Positions 21,916 through 31,357 of a DNA stretch of 64,000 nucleotides are shown in pieces. The position numbers were made by a program, and so were the translations under genes. Every line of letters starts with the position of its first letter. Position 1 is the stretch's first letter. The stretch comes from Sympetrum striolatum (Eukaryota; Arthropoda; Insecta; Odonata; Libellulidae). The notes below the pieces were generated by a model. It did not search any database. It saw only the letters and a list, made by a program, of their open reading frames with translations, and was not told the DNA's origin. The stretch lies in assembly GCA_947579665.1 (NCBI GenBank), contig OX388350.1, positions 90,043,152 through 90,107,151 on the forward strand. Reading direction: 5' to 3'.

Positions 21916-24128
21916 CTAGCAGAAGTGCCCGTTGATTCTCAACGGGGAAATCCAAATTGATCATTACTCTTGGTACAGTCTTGATAGTAACACTTGCCTC
22001 ATAATTTTTGGTAGATAGCTAATTCCAGGCTATAATTTTTTCCAAACCAATGAACAAAGTAAATAAAGTTATAATTAAGTCTACAAAGTCACATAAAGAT
22101 GCCAATCTCATATCCTTTGAATGAACACTTTCTTCGATGAAGACAAAAATTATTTAAAGATTATAAAAAATATATTCGATGATCACAATAGGATAAGCAG
22201 CAACACCTTTTAGGAGACATTTTGTGAAAGGGAAAAATGGTTCTCGGAAACGATGATTAAACACAAATAACAGAAATATATTCTATATCTATTATATATA
22301 GATGCTTCTCCGGATTCATTCATGTATATACCTAGATAGATAGATAGGATACTAATTCACAGCCTAAACCACAAGCGTGATTTACTTGAAATTTTTACGA
22401 CGTATTGGCCATAACGTGTAACCGCCAGAAAAAATGTGATTTTGAACCTCAGTGTCATGGGTTCGATTCCAGAGGGCCCCAAAGTCCCGATTTTTTCCGT
22501 TTAAATGCATTGCTTTGATTTTCGGGAATAAAAAAAAAATACTTCCCGCAAAGGTAGAGAATCAAAACTCAGGGAGCCTATATATATGAACATGATCTAT
22601 CGAAAACATAAATGAGTTTTACGGAGAATATCCTGGGTTCGATGCTAGGTCGGGGCAAAAATCGGCCGTTTAAAATGCATTGTGGTGATTTTTAAGATAT
22701 TTTTTGGACCCCTTTCCGAATGCATGGAAACTTGAAATTTGGCATGGGGTTAGAAATCATAAATATATTTCATAATCAAATTTTATATATTCGCTGATGG
22801 TCCTTGGTTCGATCCCAGAGGGCCATTTGCACTCCACAATGCATTTCTTATGGGGATAACGGAAACACATTTTAGGTACTTCCCGGTATGATATCGACTT
22901 CAAACTTTGTATGAAATTAGATCAAGTCCTAGCAAGTCATTTTGTGCATTTACAGCTTCCAATACGTCGAGGTTTCGACACCTGGCGTCTCTACAATCAG
23001 TCACTGATCCTATTTTTAAGAATTATTTTGAACCCCTTCTTAATAATATTAAAACTTGAAATTCGGCATATATATAGAAAATATAGATACATTTCGAAAA
23101 CATATTTTATTTTTCCTAGATCGTCCTTGGTTCGAATCCAGAGAGCTATTAACATTCGTGAAAAGTAGGTCTTCCTTTGAGGCAGTTGCAGCCAATATTT
23201 CTGCTTGAATTTTCACACGTATTTAGAGAAGATGATCTTCTGATGTGCTGCATATAAATTTCACCAAAAAGACCCGGGTTCGATGCCAGACGATTAAATT
23301 GAAGCGAATTTTAAGAATATTTTCAATCCTTTTTTTCCTTTCCGGGACCGTCCCGAAATAATGCGGTTATGAAATTAGTGTTGTCGATCTGCTTGCAGTA
23401 TGCAAGCTACATTTTACTCGTATATATATATATATATATATATATCACTCAAAACCAACTAAGGATATTTTTTGCAGAAAGTAAGTGTATTATGGAGCTG
23501 TTTTGCACCCCAATACTGCGTAACGTAAAGATGGACCTCATCAAATAACACAAATGCCATCACAGTGCCAAAAGAGATCTCTTGGAGGGATCCAGTTGAA
23601 GAGATGAACCAAAGATTAAACACAGATAGCAGAAAGATAGTAAATGTGTAATAATTGGAATCACTTGAAAAAACCACAATGCATTACTTTTTTGTTCTGC
23701 GTATAACAAAACATAAACTTGCTTTACCTTTTCAATGAATGGATACGATGTTGGAGATTTGCCACAGCTTTACAAATCGCCGTTTAACTCCAACACTGAT
23801 TCTGGGAAATCTTTACGATAATCACTAAATCTATTTTCGTCAATCGCTAAATATTTAGCAATGTAAATTGATAAGTTGTAATACGTAACGCACAAGATTA
23901 AATTAAAAACATCCGAAACTTACCATGTTTTTTAACGCATCAAGTTGTATTAATCGAGAGAAATCAATTTCATCTAACAAACTACTATAAGCCCATTTAT
24001 CCCACGAAATAGTCAGTAAACAATTAAGTTGATATAAATAAAACTTGGTTGCTACATACGATTCCATAAAATTTAAAATCTTTCTTAAATACTGGTATTC
24101 GTATGTTTATACGCTCGATTCTTCACAG
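21916..24128 (+). repeat. 1.06-kb direct duplication, second copy, split by an insertion
   Basis: The left part (21916-22284) matches the first ~370 bp of the copy at 20857, and the right part (23447-24128) matches its last ~680 bp. Its first bases form a perfect hairpin, CCCGTTGA-TTC-TCAACGGG (21928-21946), decayed in the other copy. Between the parts lies a complete type A B-box element. The first copy therefore serves as an empty site. Confidence 0.85.
22285..23446 (+). mobile_element. Six-B-box element, type A, copy A1 (complete)
   Basis: Core from GATGCTTCTCCGGATTCATT (22301) to ATTTTACTCG (23420), about 1,120 bp, bordered by TA-rich runs. Six motifs resembling the tRNA B box start at 22460, 22636, 22806, 22972, 23129 and 23277, all on the plus strand, spaced 176, 170, 166, 157 and 148 bp. 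The fourth has an extra T (GGTTTCGACACC). Modules share downstream text such as AAATGCATTG and GATTTTTAAGA, and upstream text such as CTTCCCGGTATGATATCGAC and ACTTGAAATT, so they look like diverged tandem units. Near the 3' end is the hairpin CTTGCAGTATGCAAG. There is no open frame. It lies inside the second unit of the 1.06-kb duplication. Confidence 0.9.
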
Positions 24129-24489
24129 TATATCGTTCATAGCTGCAGTTACTAAGATCTCTTAAATTTCTCCCTCTTCATATAATCTATCACTTATTCT
24201 TAACATTAATTTGAAGTAAGCATATATTCTCAATGTGTTCTTACAGAGAAATACATGAGCTGGGGACTCAACAATTACCTTGATTGTCAGGGGGATGGGT
24301 TGTTTACGACCACAAAATTTCAATAAAATATTCACGTACTTTATCAAAATGTGCGCAATTTCGAATCGAAAACGATATTCCACCACCAACTTAAGAATTT
24401 TCATTCTGTTTTCCTCGTTCTGGTGCTTGATTCGACTTTCTAGGACCATTATTTCTAATTTAATTTTCAAAAGAAATGAACCCTGATAC

Positions 24490-24700
24490 GAAAAAACTGA
24501 CCTCTACGTGTATTTCTTATGGAAACGTTTCGACCCGTCTGGGTTCAAACCGTATACCTTAGAGAAATAAAAAGTAACCTATACTCTGCGCGGGGTTAAC
24601 GTTTAATGATGTAGAAAATTTCAAAGTTTTGCGACTCTTGGTTTTCGAGTTTTTAGCGAACATACATACACATATAAACACATACCCACACGCACACCCA
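24490..24700 (-). repeat. Dispersed repeat, copy 2 (reverse of 12403)
   Basis: On the minus strand it shows CGCTAAAAACTCGAAAACCA, TTGAAATTTTCTACA, GGTTTGAACCCAGACG and ATAAGAAATACACGTAGAG in the same order as the copy at 12403-12650. It also has a CCCCGCGCAGAGTATAGG block. A CA-rich microsatellite (24660-24705) joins it directly to the B-box fragment at 24712. Confidence 0.55.
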
Positions 24701-24711
24701 CACTCTATTTT

Positions 24712-24992
24712 ATATATATACGAGTAAACTGCTGCTTGCATACTGCAAGCATATTGATAACACTAATTCCAAGTCAACATCATATCGAGATAATTATTAA
24801 AAATAATCATCAAAGAAAATAAGCATCAATAGAAAAAAAAGATTTAAAATATTCTTAAAATTCGCTGCAACTGATCCATTCGTCATCGAACCGGGTCTTC
24901 ATGATGATACTAACTATGAAGCACAACAGAAGATCAACATCTCTAAGTATGTATGAAAACTCAAGCAATGATATTTGCCACAACTGCTTCAG
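24712..24992 (-). mobile_element. B-box element, 3' fragment
   Basis: It begins with the family's 3' end in reverse (TATATACGAGTAAA, then the hairpin CTTGCATACTGCAAG) and runs through GTCAACATCATATCGAGA to one B-box motif (TCGAACC at 24886) and the following CTATGAAGCACAACAGAAGATCA block. It breaks off at about 24992 next to a protein-coding relic. One module of six remains. Confidence 0.85.
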
Positions 24993-25275
24993 CCTGCCTC
25001 CCTTAGGGCAACTCTCCGTAGAGGCGATGGAGGCTCGGAATAAGGACACTACAAAATTCCGTCAAAGATTCAGCAGAAAACACTCCAAGGTGGCCACAAA
25101 CGACGACTTACTTAAAAGGTTGTTGATCACCTCTAATCCATTTCTTTCCTCTAACTTGACACCGATTCCGAAGAGATACAGAAAGATGCCGAAAGTATTG
25201 AAGGAACTACTGATTTAAGACAGCGAGGGATTGGAATCAGACAGTAGTGACGACCAGAATTTCTCAGAAGATTAA
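24993..25275 (+). pseudogene. C-terminal tail of an unclassified transposon-type protein
   Basis: The frame reads PLGQLSVEAMEARNKDTTKF, then RQRFSRKHSKVATNDDLLKR, then LLITSNPFLSS. An in-frame TAA at 25216 is followed in the same frame by an acidic tail, DSEGLESDSSDDQNFSED, and a second stop at 25273. The pattern (GQLSxEAxEARNK, RxFSRKxS, NxDLLxRLLxxSDP, acidic end) resembles the C-termini of uncharacterised transposon-encoded proteins of invertebrates. I cannot name the superfamily. The upstream part is replaced by a B-box element fragment, so this is a truncated relic. Confidence 0.45.
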
Positions 25276-26430
25276 GAATTTTCCATAAAATGCGTCCGTG
25301 GAAATACCCAGTAAATACCGTTAAGGGCTGCGCGGTGCCCCTTTTCGCGTGGCCCTCGTCGGCGAGGGTGGAAAAGGTAAGTGGTAGAAAACAATCAGAT
25401 GGTGCCTTTTCTGCAATCCATGAACCCGTTACCGTACATTCGAACTTACTAACTGTCTCAGAAGTTGATGGATATTTCTAACTTCTGGCAAGAATCCGTA
25501 AAGTATCCAAAACTTATCGTATTTACCAGAGTACCGCATCCATTGACTCATTCGCACGATCAAATATCCTTTTCATATCTTCGATATAGAATTTCTGAAC
25601 AGTGACATTGATAATGACTGCATACTTAGCTTCAAAACAGCGATTTTAAAGAGTTAAGGCCAAAAAAACTAAAACAATCCAACGAAGCCGCCGTACTTCC
25701 AGGCCCAGGAGCGCGGACCTGGATCGTGCAACGCGATCGAAAAATCCAGTTTATTTTCGTGGTCGGTAACGTTCATGAAAGATCTCTGCTGAATATTCTT
25801 AAACTGTCTTCATCGAATACTCTGGTGTAATTTCCCGCTGCACATATTTTTTAAACAAAAGATATCGACTACTTTATGTCAAAATTTGTCCGAAAAAAGC
25901 GTCCGCCATTTTATGATGGAACACCACACAAATATTGACCAATATCCTTGAAATTGATAGATAGTATAGATAAAGTACCATTTTTATCGAATATAATGTT
26001 TTTTATTCCACTAAATTCCTTCTACAAGTCCACTATTAGCTTAACTTATAAGATTTTCGAAGAAAAATAAAATCGGGCGTGTTTTTGGAAATTTAGTCAT
26101 GTTTGACCCTCCGTATCTAAGTAACGCACACGATTTATGAAAAATGACTTACCGTTCCATGATCAGCAATCATTTGGCTGTACAAATGCAGAGTTTCAAG
26201 TTTGTATCTAAAAAAAAAGCAATTTTGGACTTTTGTCCAGCTTTTTTCGATTTCGGACCACTGTGCGACGAGTAGAATTTTACTGAAGCACGCACAAAAA
26301 CAATTAATCGCTACAACTTGTGCAAAACTGCTCCGCCGGCAATATTGGTCCTGTAGATGGAGGGGGACAGTACTAACAACCTACTGATTGATTCCTAGCA
26401 CAATCTAGCGTTTACTGTATTAAATAACTC
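25276..26430. other. Unassigned DNA
   Basis: It includes a locally GC-rich patch at 25320-25375 containing CCTCGTCGGCGAGG, a 14-bp palindrome, and another GC patch at 25685-25745. No gene or repeat was recognised. Confidence 0.35.
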
Positions 26431-26483
26431 GACTGGGCCAACCAGCCCCTATGGCCAACCAGCCCTGGTCTCCCCTATATTTT
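26431..26483 (-). mobile_element. Terminal fragment of the GGGGAGACC-type MITE
   Basis: GGGCCAACCAGCCC occurs here, followed by GGTCTCCCCTA. This is the right end of the complete element at 42834-43036. A second, shorter copy of GGCCAACCAGCCC lies 20 bp upstream. Only the end is left. Confidence 0.55.
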
Positions 26484-27130
26484 AAATTTAGCGCCCGGCA
26501 TCGAACCCGGGTCATTGTGGTCATACTTAATATGCAGCACAATAGGAGATCAACATCTCTATGAGAGAACCCAGAAACAGTGTTGATTTATCTATTTTTT
26601 TTCTTAAACCTAGTCTTAATATACATCTTCTAGCAGAGCGAGAACTTCCTATCATTTCGATAAGTGCATCAAAAAAAATAATGAAAACTACCTCAATATA
26701 TTTTAAATGATAGATTTTTGCATCGTCCTAGTATCGAACCCCGGATTATTTCCGTAAAAGTCATTTATGTTTTTGATAGATCATGAGTTTGACTCTCTAC
26801 TTGAGTTTTGATTCTCTACACATCCGGGAAGTATTTTTTAAGAATTCCCAAAAATCAAAGCAATGCTTTTAAATGGGAAAAATCGGGACTTTAGGGCCCT
26901 CTGGCATCAAACCCATGACACTGAGGTTCAAAGTCGCTTTTTTCTAGCGGTTACACGTTATGGCCAATACGTCGTAAAACTTTCAAGTCAATCACGCTTG
27001 CGGTTTAGCCTTTGAATTAGTATCCTATCTATCTATCTATATCCTTGAATGAATCCGGAGAAGCATCTATATATAATAAGATAATAGATAAGATACATGA
27101 ATGAATCGGGAGAAGCGTCTATATATAATA
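26484..27130 (-). mobile_element. B-box element, 5' fragment with a duplicated end
   Basis: In reverse orientation, B-box motifs lie at 26501 (TCGAACC), 26734 and 26908. The last reads TCAAACC, a change expected from CpG decay. The 233-bp gap between the first two reflects a deletion that removed a motif while leaving AACCCAGAAACAG. The 5' terminus is present twice: GAATCCGGAGAAGCATC (27051) and GAATCGGGAGAAGCGTC (27103), each followed by TATATATAATA. Confidence 0.85.
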
Positions 27131-28779
27131 GATGATATGATCACTCGCAGCCTGTTAGTTAAATTCATTTCGTTGGAGGTGCTATACAGTGTCTACGCAA
27201 ACAATATTCGAAAGAAACATTAAAAATATCCCCCTCACTAAGATATGGTAGGAGAAACACTCTCATATACTCAAAAGTTGATCAAATTATTATTTATTGT
27301 ATTCCCCCTTTGAATTCCCAACTTCAAGTAGATCGGTTCTGATTGGGCCGAGAAAATAAAGACTTCCTCGCTGTCATGGCAGCCATAAAATATGAACGGC
27401 CTGAAGAAAGCGTTATATGCTAAAAGAGGAACACTCCTGCAATTCCAGGAAGAAAGGAACGCAGGAAGTTTAAGTTTGATGAGTGATAAGCGGAAGTCCT
27501 CAGCGGTCTTAAGTTCCCCGGAAAGAAACGAGGAAATTCAGAGGAATATTCTTTTCCTCCAAACCGATGGTGCAATTGAGTAAAAATTACGTCATGGAAG
27601 TAAACAAAGCGATGGAACTTTATCGCTCGAAACGGTATTCTGCAGCTCATCTCCGTTGCGGTTTCTGATATTTGTCTGTCACTGGAGTATGTTTGGACAC
27701 GATTTGTGCAGAGGCTTCCCAAGGAGATTCAGTATTGCTGTTTGAATTTTCGATTTTTAGTAAAATTTATGATTATCCTAAAAGTGAAAAGGAAGACGCG
27801 CAAAAATACGCAGTAGAAGTAACGCTTATAAAAGAAGGCTAGTGAATGAAGAGAGACCACACGATCTATAACTGGTTTTGATAGTTCAATGTGATCTCTC
27901 CAAATTCATTCGGAATGAAGTTTAATATCAGCAATATCCACCTCAGCGGATCTTATAGGTTTCGTTCTTATTATAGGAAACTGTTTTCGTTATGAATTTA
28001 ATCGATGTCGCAGAATGAGAAAAGAAGCACACCTTCACAATTGAAGGCGCTCTCCAACCGAAACACTTCTGCTAGCCCACTCTTGGATGCCTAACTTAAG
28101 GCGAGAGAGTAATCTCTCTTTTATTTCTTCCGTAATAACATCTCCATCATTTCTGAAAATTATTGCGGGATATAATCAATAATTATAATTTAAAAAATTG
28201 ACTGCGATTTACGCAAAGTTGAGGGAGAAGCCGAGTGAAAATTAATTTTAAAATTCTGGCGGAAATTGACAAGGAGTTGACTCATTTTAGATTCCAACAT
28301 AACAAACCATCAATTTCGCAAAAACTCGCTTTCCCTCGCGCAGCATCAAATTGCCCAACTTCGTAATTTACAGAGGTTTTGTTCAGTTGAATTTTTGTAT
28401 ATTCCGTAATCTGTAGTTAAAAAAAACTGTTTTGTCAAACACCTACGCAAGCATCATCAATCATCTTGGAATCTGCTAAAAACACCTGTACAGAGAAGGA
28501 AGAATACACGTCCGCCCAATAAGACAATTAATTTCTTTCGAAACAGATTGCAGAATTAGCACTTGAAAACAACAGACTACGAAGTTACAGAAATTAGCCT
28601 TTAAGAAGGCGGATATCGCAAAATACATAGATAAAAATCTCCAATCACGTCGAGCAAGTCTCTTGAACAACCCAATAACATTTATGCGACTCCACAAAAA
28701 GAATGCATCGATATAATCATGGATCGCCTTCAAAATAAACCGATATAAATTTGGCAAAAGACACATGGTTTGGGCATTT
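27131..28779. other. Unassigned DNA
   Basis: Small overlapping frames near 27390-27720 and 28476-28811 show no motif. Base composition becomes less AT-rich toward 28.7 kb. Confidence 0.35.
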
Positions 28780-28937
28780 TTTGTTGCGACCGACCAATGG
28801 ACGAGCCTCACGCACCGAGAGGAGGGGCCACAAGCATAGGCAGTCGATCCCTGCGCACCGCTATTCGAGCCTTATCACTTTGACGGAGCGGACGGACCGA
28901 AGCGAGCGAGCGCTGCCCACAGACTGAAGACACGGAG
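28780..28937 (+). promoter_or_regulatory. Candidate CpG-rich promoter and non-coding first exon
   Basis: CpG density and GC content rise sharply above the AT-rich surroundings from 28.78 to about 29.1 kb. A CCAAT box (GACCAATGG, 28790) precedes CGGAGCGGACGGACCGAAGC. A strong splice donor context follows, with exon end CGGAG at 28937 and intron start GTGAGT at 28938. There is no TATA box. This is what a housekeeping-type first exon could look like. It could instead be a GC-rich repeat. No transcript evidence is available. Confidence 0.35.
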
Positions 28938-29219
28938 GTGAGTGTCAGGGGAAAGTGTGGTCCCCCCTTATACCCCTTCCACGCGATTGCGGAATTTGCA
29001 ACCCTTAGCGAGGGCCACCTTATGGCAAAGAGGACCCTTTTCGCTTGGGCCCGACGGGGGCCCCGGGGCACCCACCCTTGCCTCCAGGCCTCGAATCGGG
29101 TCCCAAATAAAGGGAAATGAAATTTAGATAACTACGGCTTACGTTCCGCCATTTTAAGTTTAAATAGTGCGCAGGTCTAGCGATCTTTTCGACGAGTTCT
29201 TTCCGGTTTGTGCCGGGAA

Positions 29220-29381
29220 ATGAGCGCAAAATTGAACGGTTCGGAAAAAGATGCGGTTCGAGCATCCATCCTCGAGATCGAACGGGAATTTGACATCGCG
29301 AAGAAAGAAAAACTAAGGAATCTTTTGAAACCCTGGAAATTTGGCCATCTTAAAAAAGGTGACTTCAAACGAGAGTCCTAG
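29220..29381 (+). CDS. Possible small coding exon or 53-codon ORF
   Basis: An ATG at 29220 opens a 53-codon frame ending at TAG 29379-29381. It starts MSAKLNGSEKDAVRAS and continues with an Arg/Lys/Glu-rich predicted helix (EIEREFDIAKKEKLRN). The composition looks more protein-like than that of other short frames here, and it lies about 280 bp downstream of the CpG-rich patch. If it is a first coding exon, a donor-like GTGACT at 29358 would truncate it after HLKK. I do not recognise the protein. It could be a chance frame. Confidence 0.25.
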   Translation: MSAKLNGSEKDAVRASILEIEREFDIAKKEKLRNLLKPWKFGHLKKGDFKRES

Positions 29382-30850
29382 AGATGAACGATTCAAGGGT
29401 GTTTCTTTAGAAATCTTTGAGAATCGACGAAAATTCTATCGAAAAAAGGTACAGCAACAGCTGTGTCACAATATGTGTGATCTTTTTATCTCATTTGGCT
29501 CTCTGATAAGGTATCTGGAAAGAGCGATCGATTTGCCGAAAGTTGCGTTGCGCCTTTAGGGTCACCTTGGAGAGGAAATTCCTCAACTTCCTCCTCTAAA
29601 TGCGATTCCCTCTATCCATCAGTATTACTCGGAAATATTTCAAAGTACCGGTGAATTCGATTTCGCCGCCCTCTCATTGCAGATAGTCTTCTGTTTCTCG
29701 GAATACTTCGGACTGCTTATACTTTGAATCTCCGCACGAATATTAGTGGCATAAATCGATAGTGAAAGTGACGGGAGAATGGTTCTTTTATTTACTATTG
29801 ATTTCCTGGCACCATGGTGATGGTGTCCTTGGGGTTCGTCTAATAGGTGATTCGACATTTCGCTCATCTAATCGAAAGGAACGAGATTACTCGTCATCTC
29901 AAAGTGAATTGCCTTCGAACGCAGTTCATAGAAAAACATACGTCATTTATGACATTTCAGACATTGCTAAAGAGCAAAACATTGCAAATTTGCAAAAAAA
30001 ACGCGAGAAATTGGCGTAAAAAATCATTTTTTAAGTAAAAAAGAAATCACTCCGAACTTTAAAATATACTTCAGTTTTTCATCGATGTCAATAGAACGAC
30101 GTTTTAGAGTAAATTTTCAACTTATCACTCGAAAGACGCCCCATCGAAATCGTCGTCTTTTCCAAGCACACGCATTTTGGGATTTAAAGTTTTCTCAAGA
30201 AATCGAGTGGACAATTCAACGAGGTTAAGTTTCACTTAGTTTTCTTATCACTTTGCAGTTTTATAGGCGACACTTCGTCAATACCTAAAGTTAACTTACC
30301 TTCCGCGAGTTCAAAAACATGTCGTTAAGGCATTCTGACCAATCACGTAGGCCACGCACTCCACGTCACGCTTAACCTTGTGCGCACGAATCAAAATAGC
30401 CATTATCCAAATCTTCATTTTTAAATTCCGATTATGCTCATACTTGCTGCACATGTTCATCGAAATACGTATCTTCGCTTAGCCTTTGTACAAAAAGATA
30501 ATATGAATGCGTCGCGGAAGTATATTTTGAGAAAACAGTGAAATGAATTCCAAGTTTGTCTTTTAAAAGAAAAACTGCTCATTAATATTCTTCCATTTAT
30601 GCTGTACAATAAATTCTGTTTGCGATAAATGCATTTATTTAAGCGGCATTTTCTTTTCAATATATTTGAGGACAGCTGCGCGTGATTTCGCAAGCGTGCA
30701 TTCATGCGCGGGCGATAAAATTCATCAAAGTGCAACGAATAGAAAGCGCAACTTATTTTACGCAAAAGAAACGGTGTTCAAATGCGTGGCCAATAATGCT
30801 TCCGAAAAGGCATAAAATAGAAATGCTGCAATTTATGGAATAATAGAAAG
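29382..30850. other. Unassigned DNA, moderate GC
   Basis: Several overlapping 60-100-codon frames exist on both strands (for example 29762-30019 plus, 30457-30765 minus) with no motif. No repeats were recognised. Confidence 0.3.
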
Positions 30851-31357
30851 ATGCGAATCGTCCCAAAAGGCACGTGCCAATCGCCTCCATTCATAACGAA
30901 CATGAGGAGATTCGCGGACGACATAGATATATGTCGTCCGAGGGAAATAGATAGTTCAGAGGATAGATTAACTCTTTCAAACGACTTGGATAGAATTATG
31001 AACTGGTGCGATGATTGGCAATTAGACCTTAATGTAGATAAGTGTTCGGTAGTTAACTTCTTCGAACGAAAATCTATAATAAATGATTATTCTTATAGTC
31101 TCCGAGGGGTAAACCTAATGACAGTAGAATCGGTAAAGTATCTTGGAGTAACTCTCACGAATAATCTATCATGGAGTGCCCATATCCGAAATATATGTGG
31201 AAAAGCACTTAAGAAACTCGGCTTCGTTGAAAGAATAGTCGGTAGGTGCGAAGAAAAAGTTCGCGAGCAATGTTACTTAGCGTTAGTTAGGCCTCACCTT
31301 GAGTATGCATGCAGTGCATGGGACTCCGCCGAGAAATGTCATATTCGGGATTTGTAA
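30851..31357 (+). pseudogene. LINE reverse transcriptase C-terminal half (Jockey-like)
   Basis: The intact 168-codon frame holds the catalytic box in the form RFADDIDICRP near residue 23, then LDRIMNWCDDWQLDLNVDKC, VESVKYLGVTLTNNLSWSAHI and LVRPHLEYACSAWD. These are the palm-to-thumb blocks of non-LTR reverse transcriptases in the Jockey/CR1/I group. The N-terminal RT blocks and endonuclease are missing upstream, and the frame stops right after the thumb block. A possible continuation (WQHEASHL) is in another frame. Family proteins copy LINE RNA into the genome at a nicked target. This copy is 5'-truncated and dead. Confidence 0.9.

Noticed and set aside
22285..23446. Calling the B-box elements Helitrons outright
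   Set aside because: TA-rich target, terminal hairpin and inner tandem modules fit in part, but the 3' end does not read CTRR and no Rep/helicase fragment is present in the window.
28808..29127. Overlapping GC-rich frames on both strands as a protein
   Set aside because: Frames are open on both strands because the patch is GC-rich and stop-poor. Translations are low-complexity Pro/Arg/Gly.
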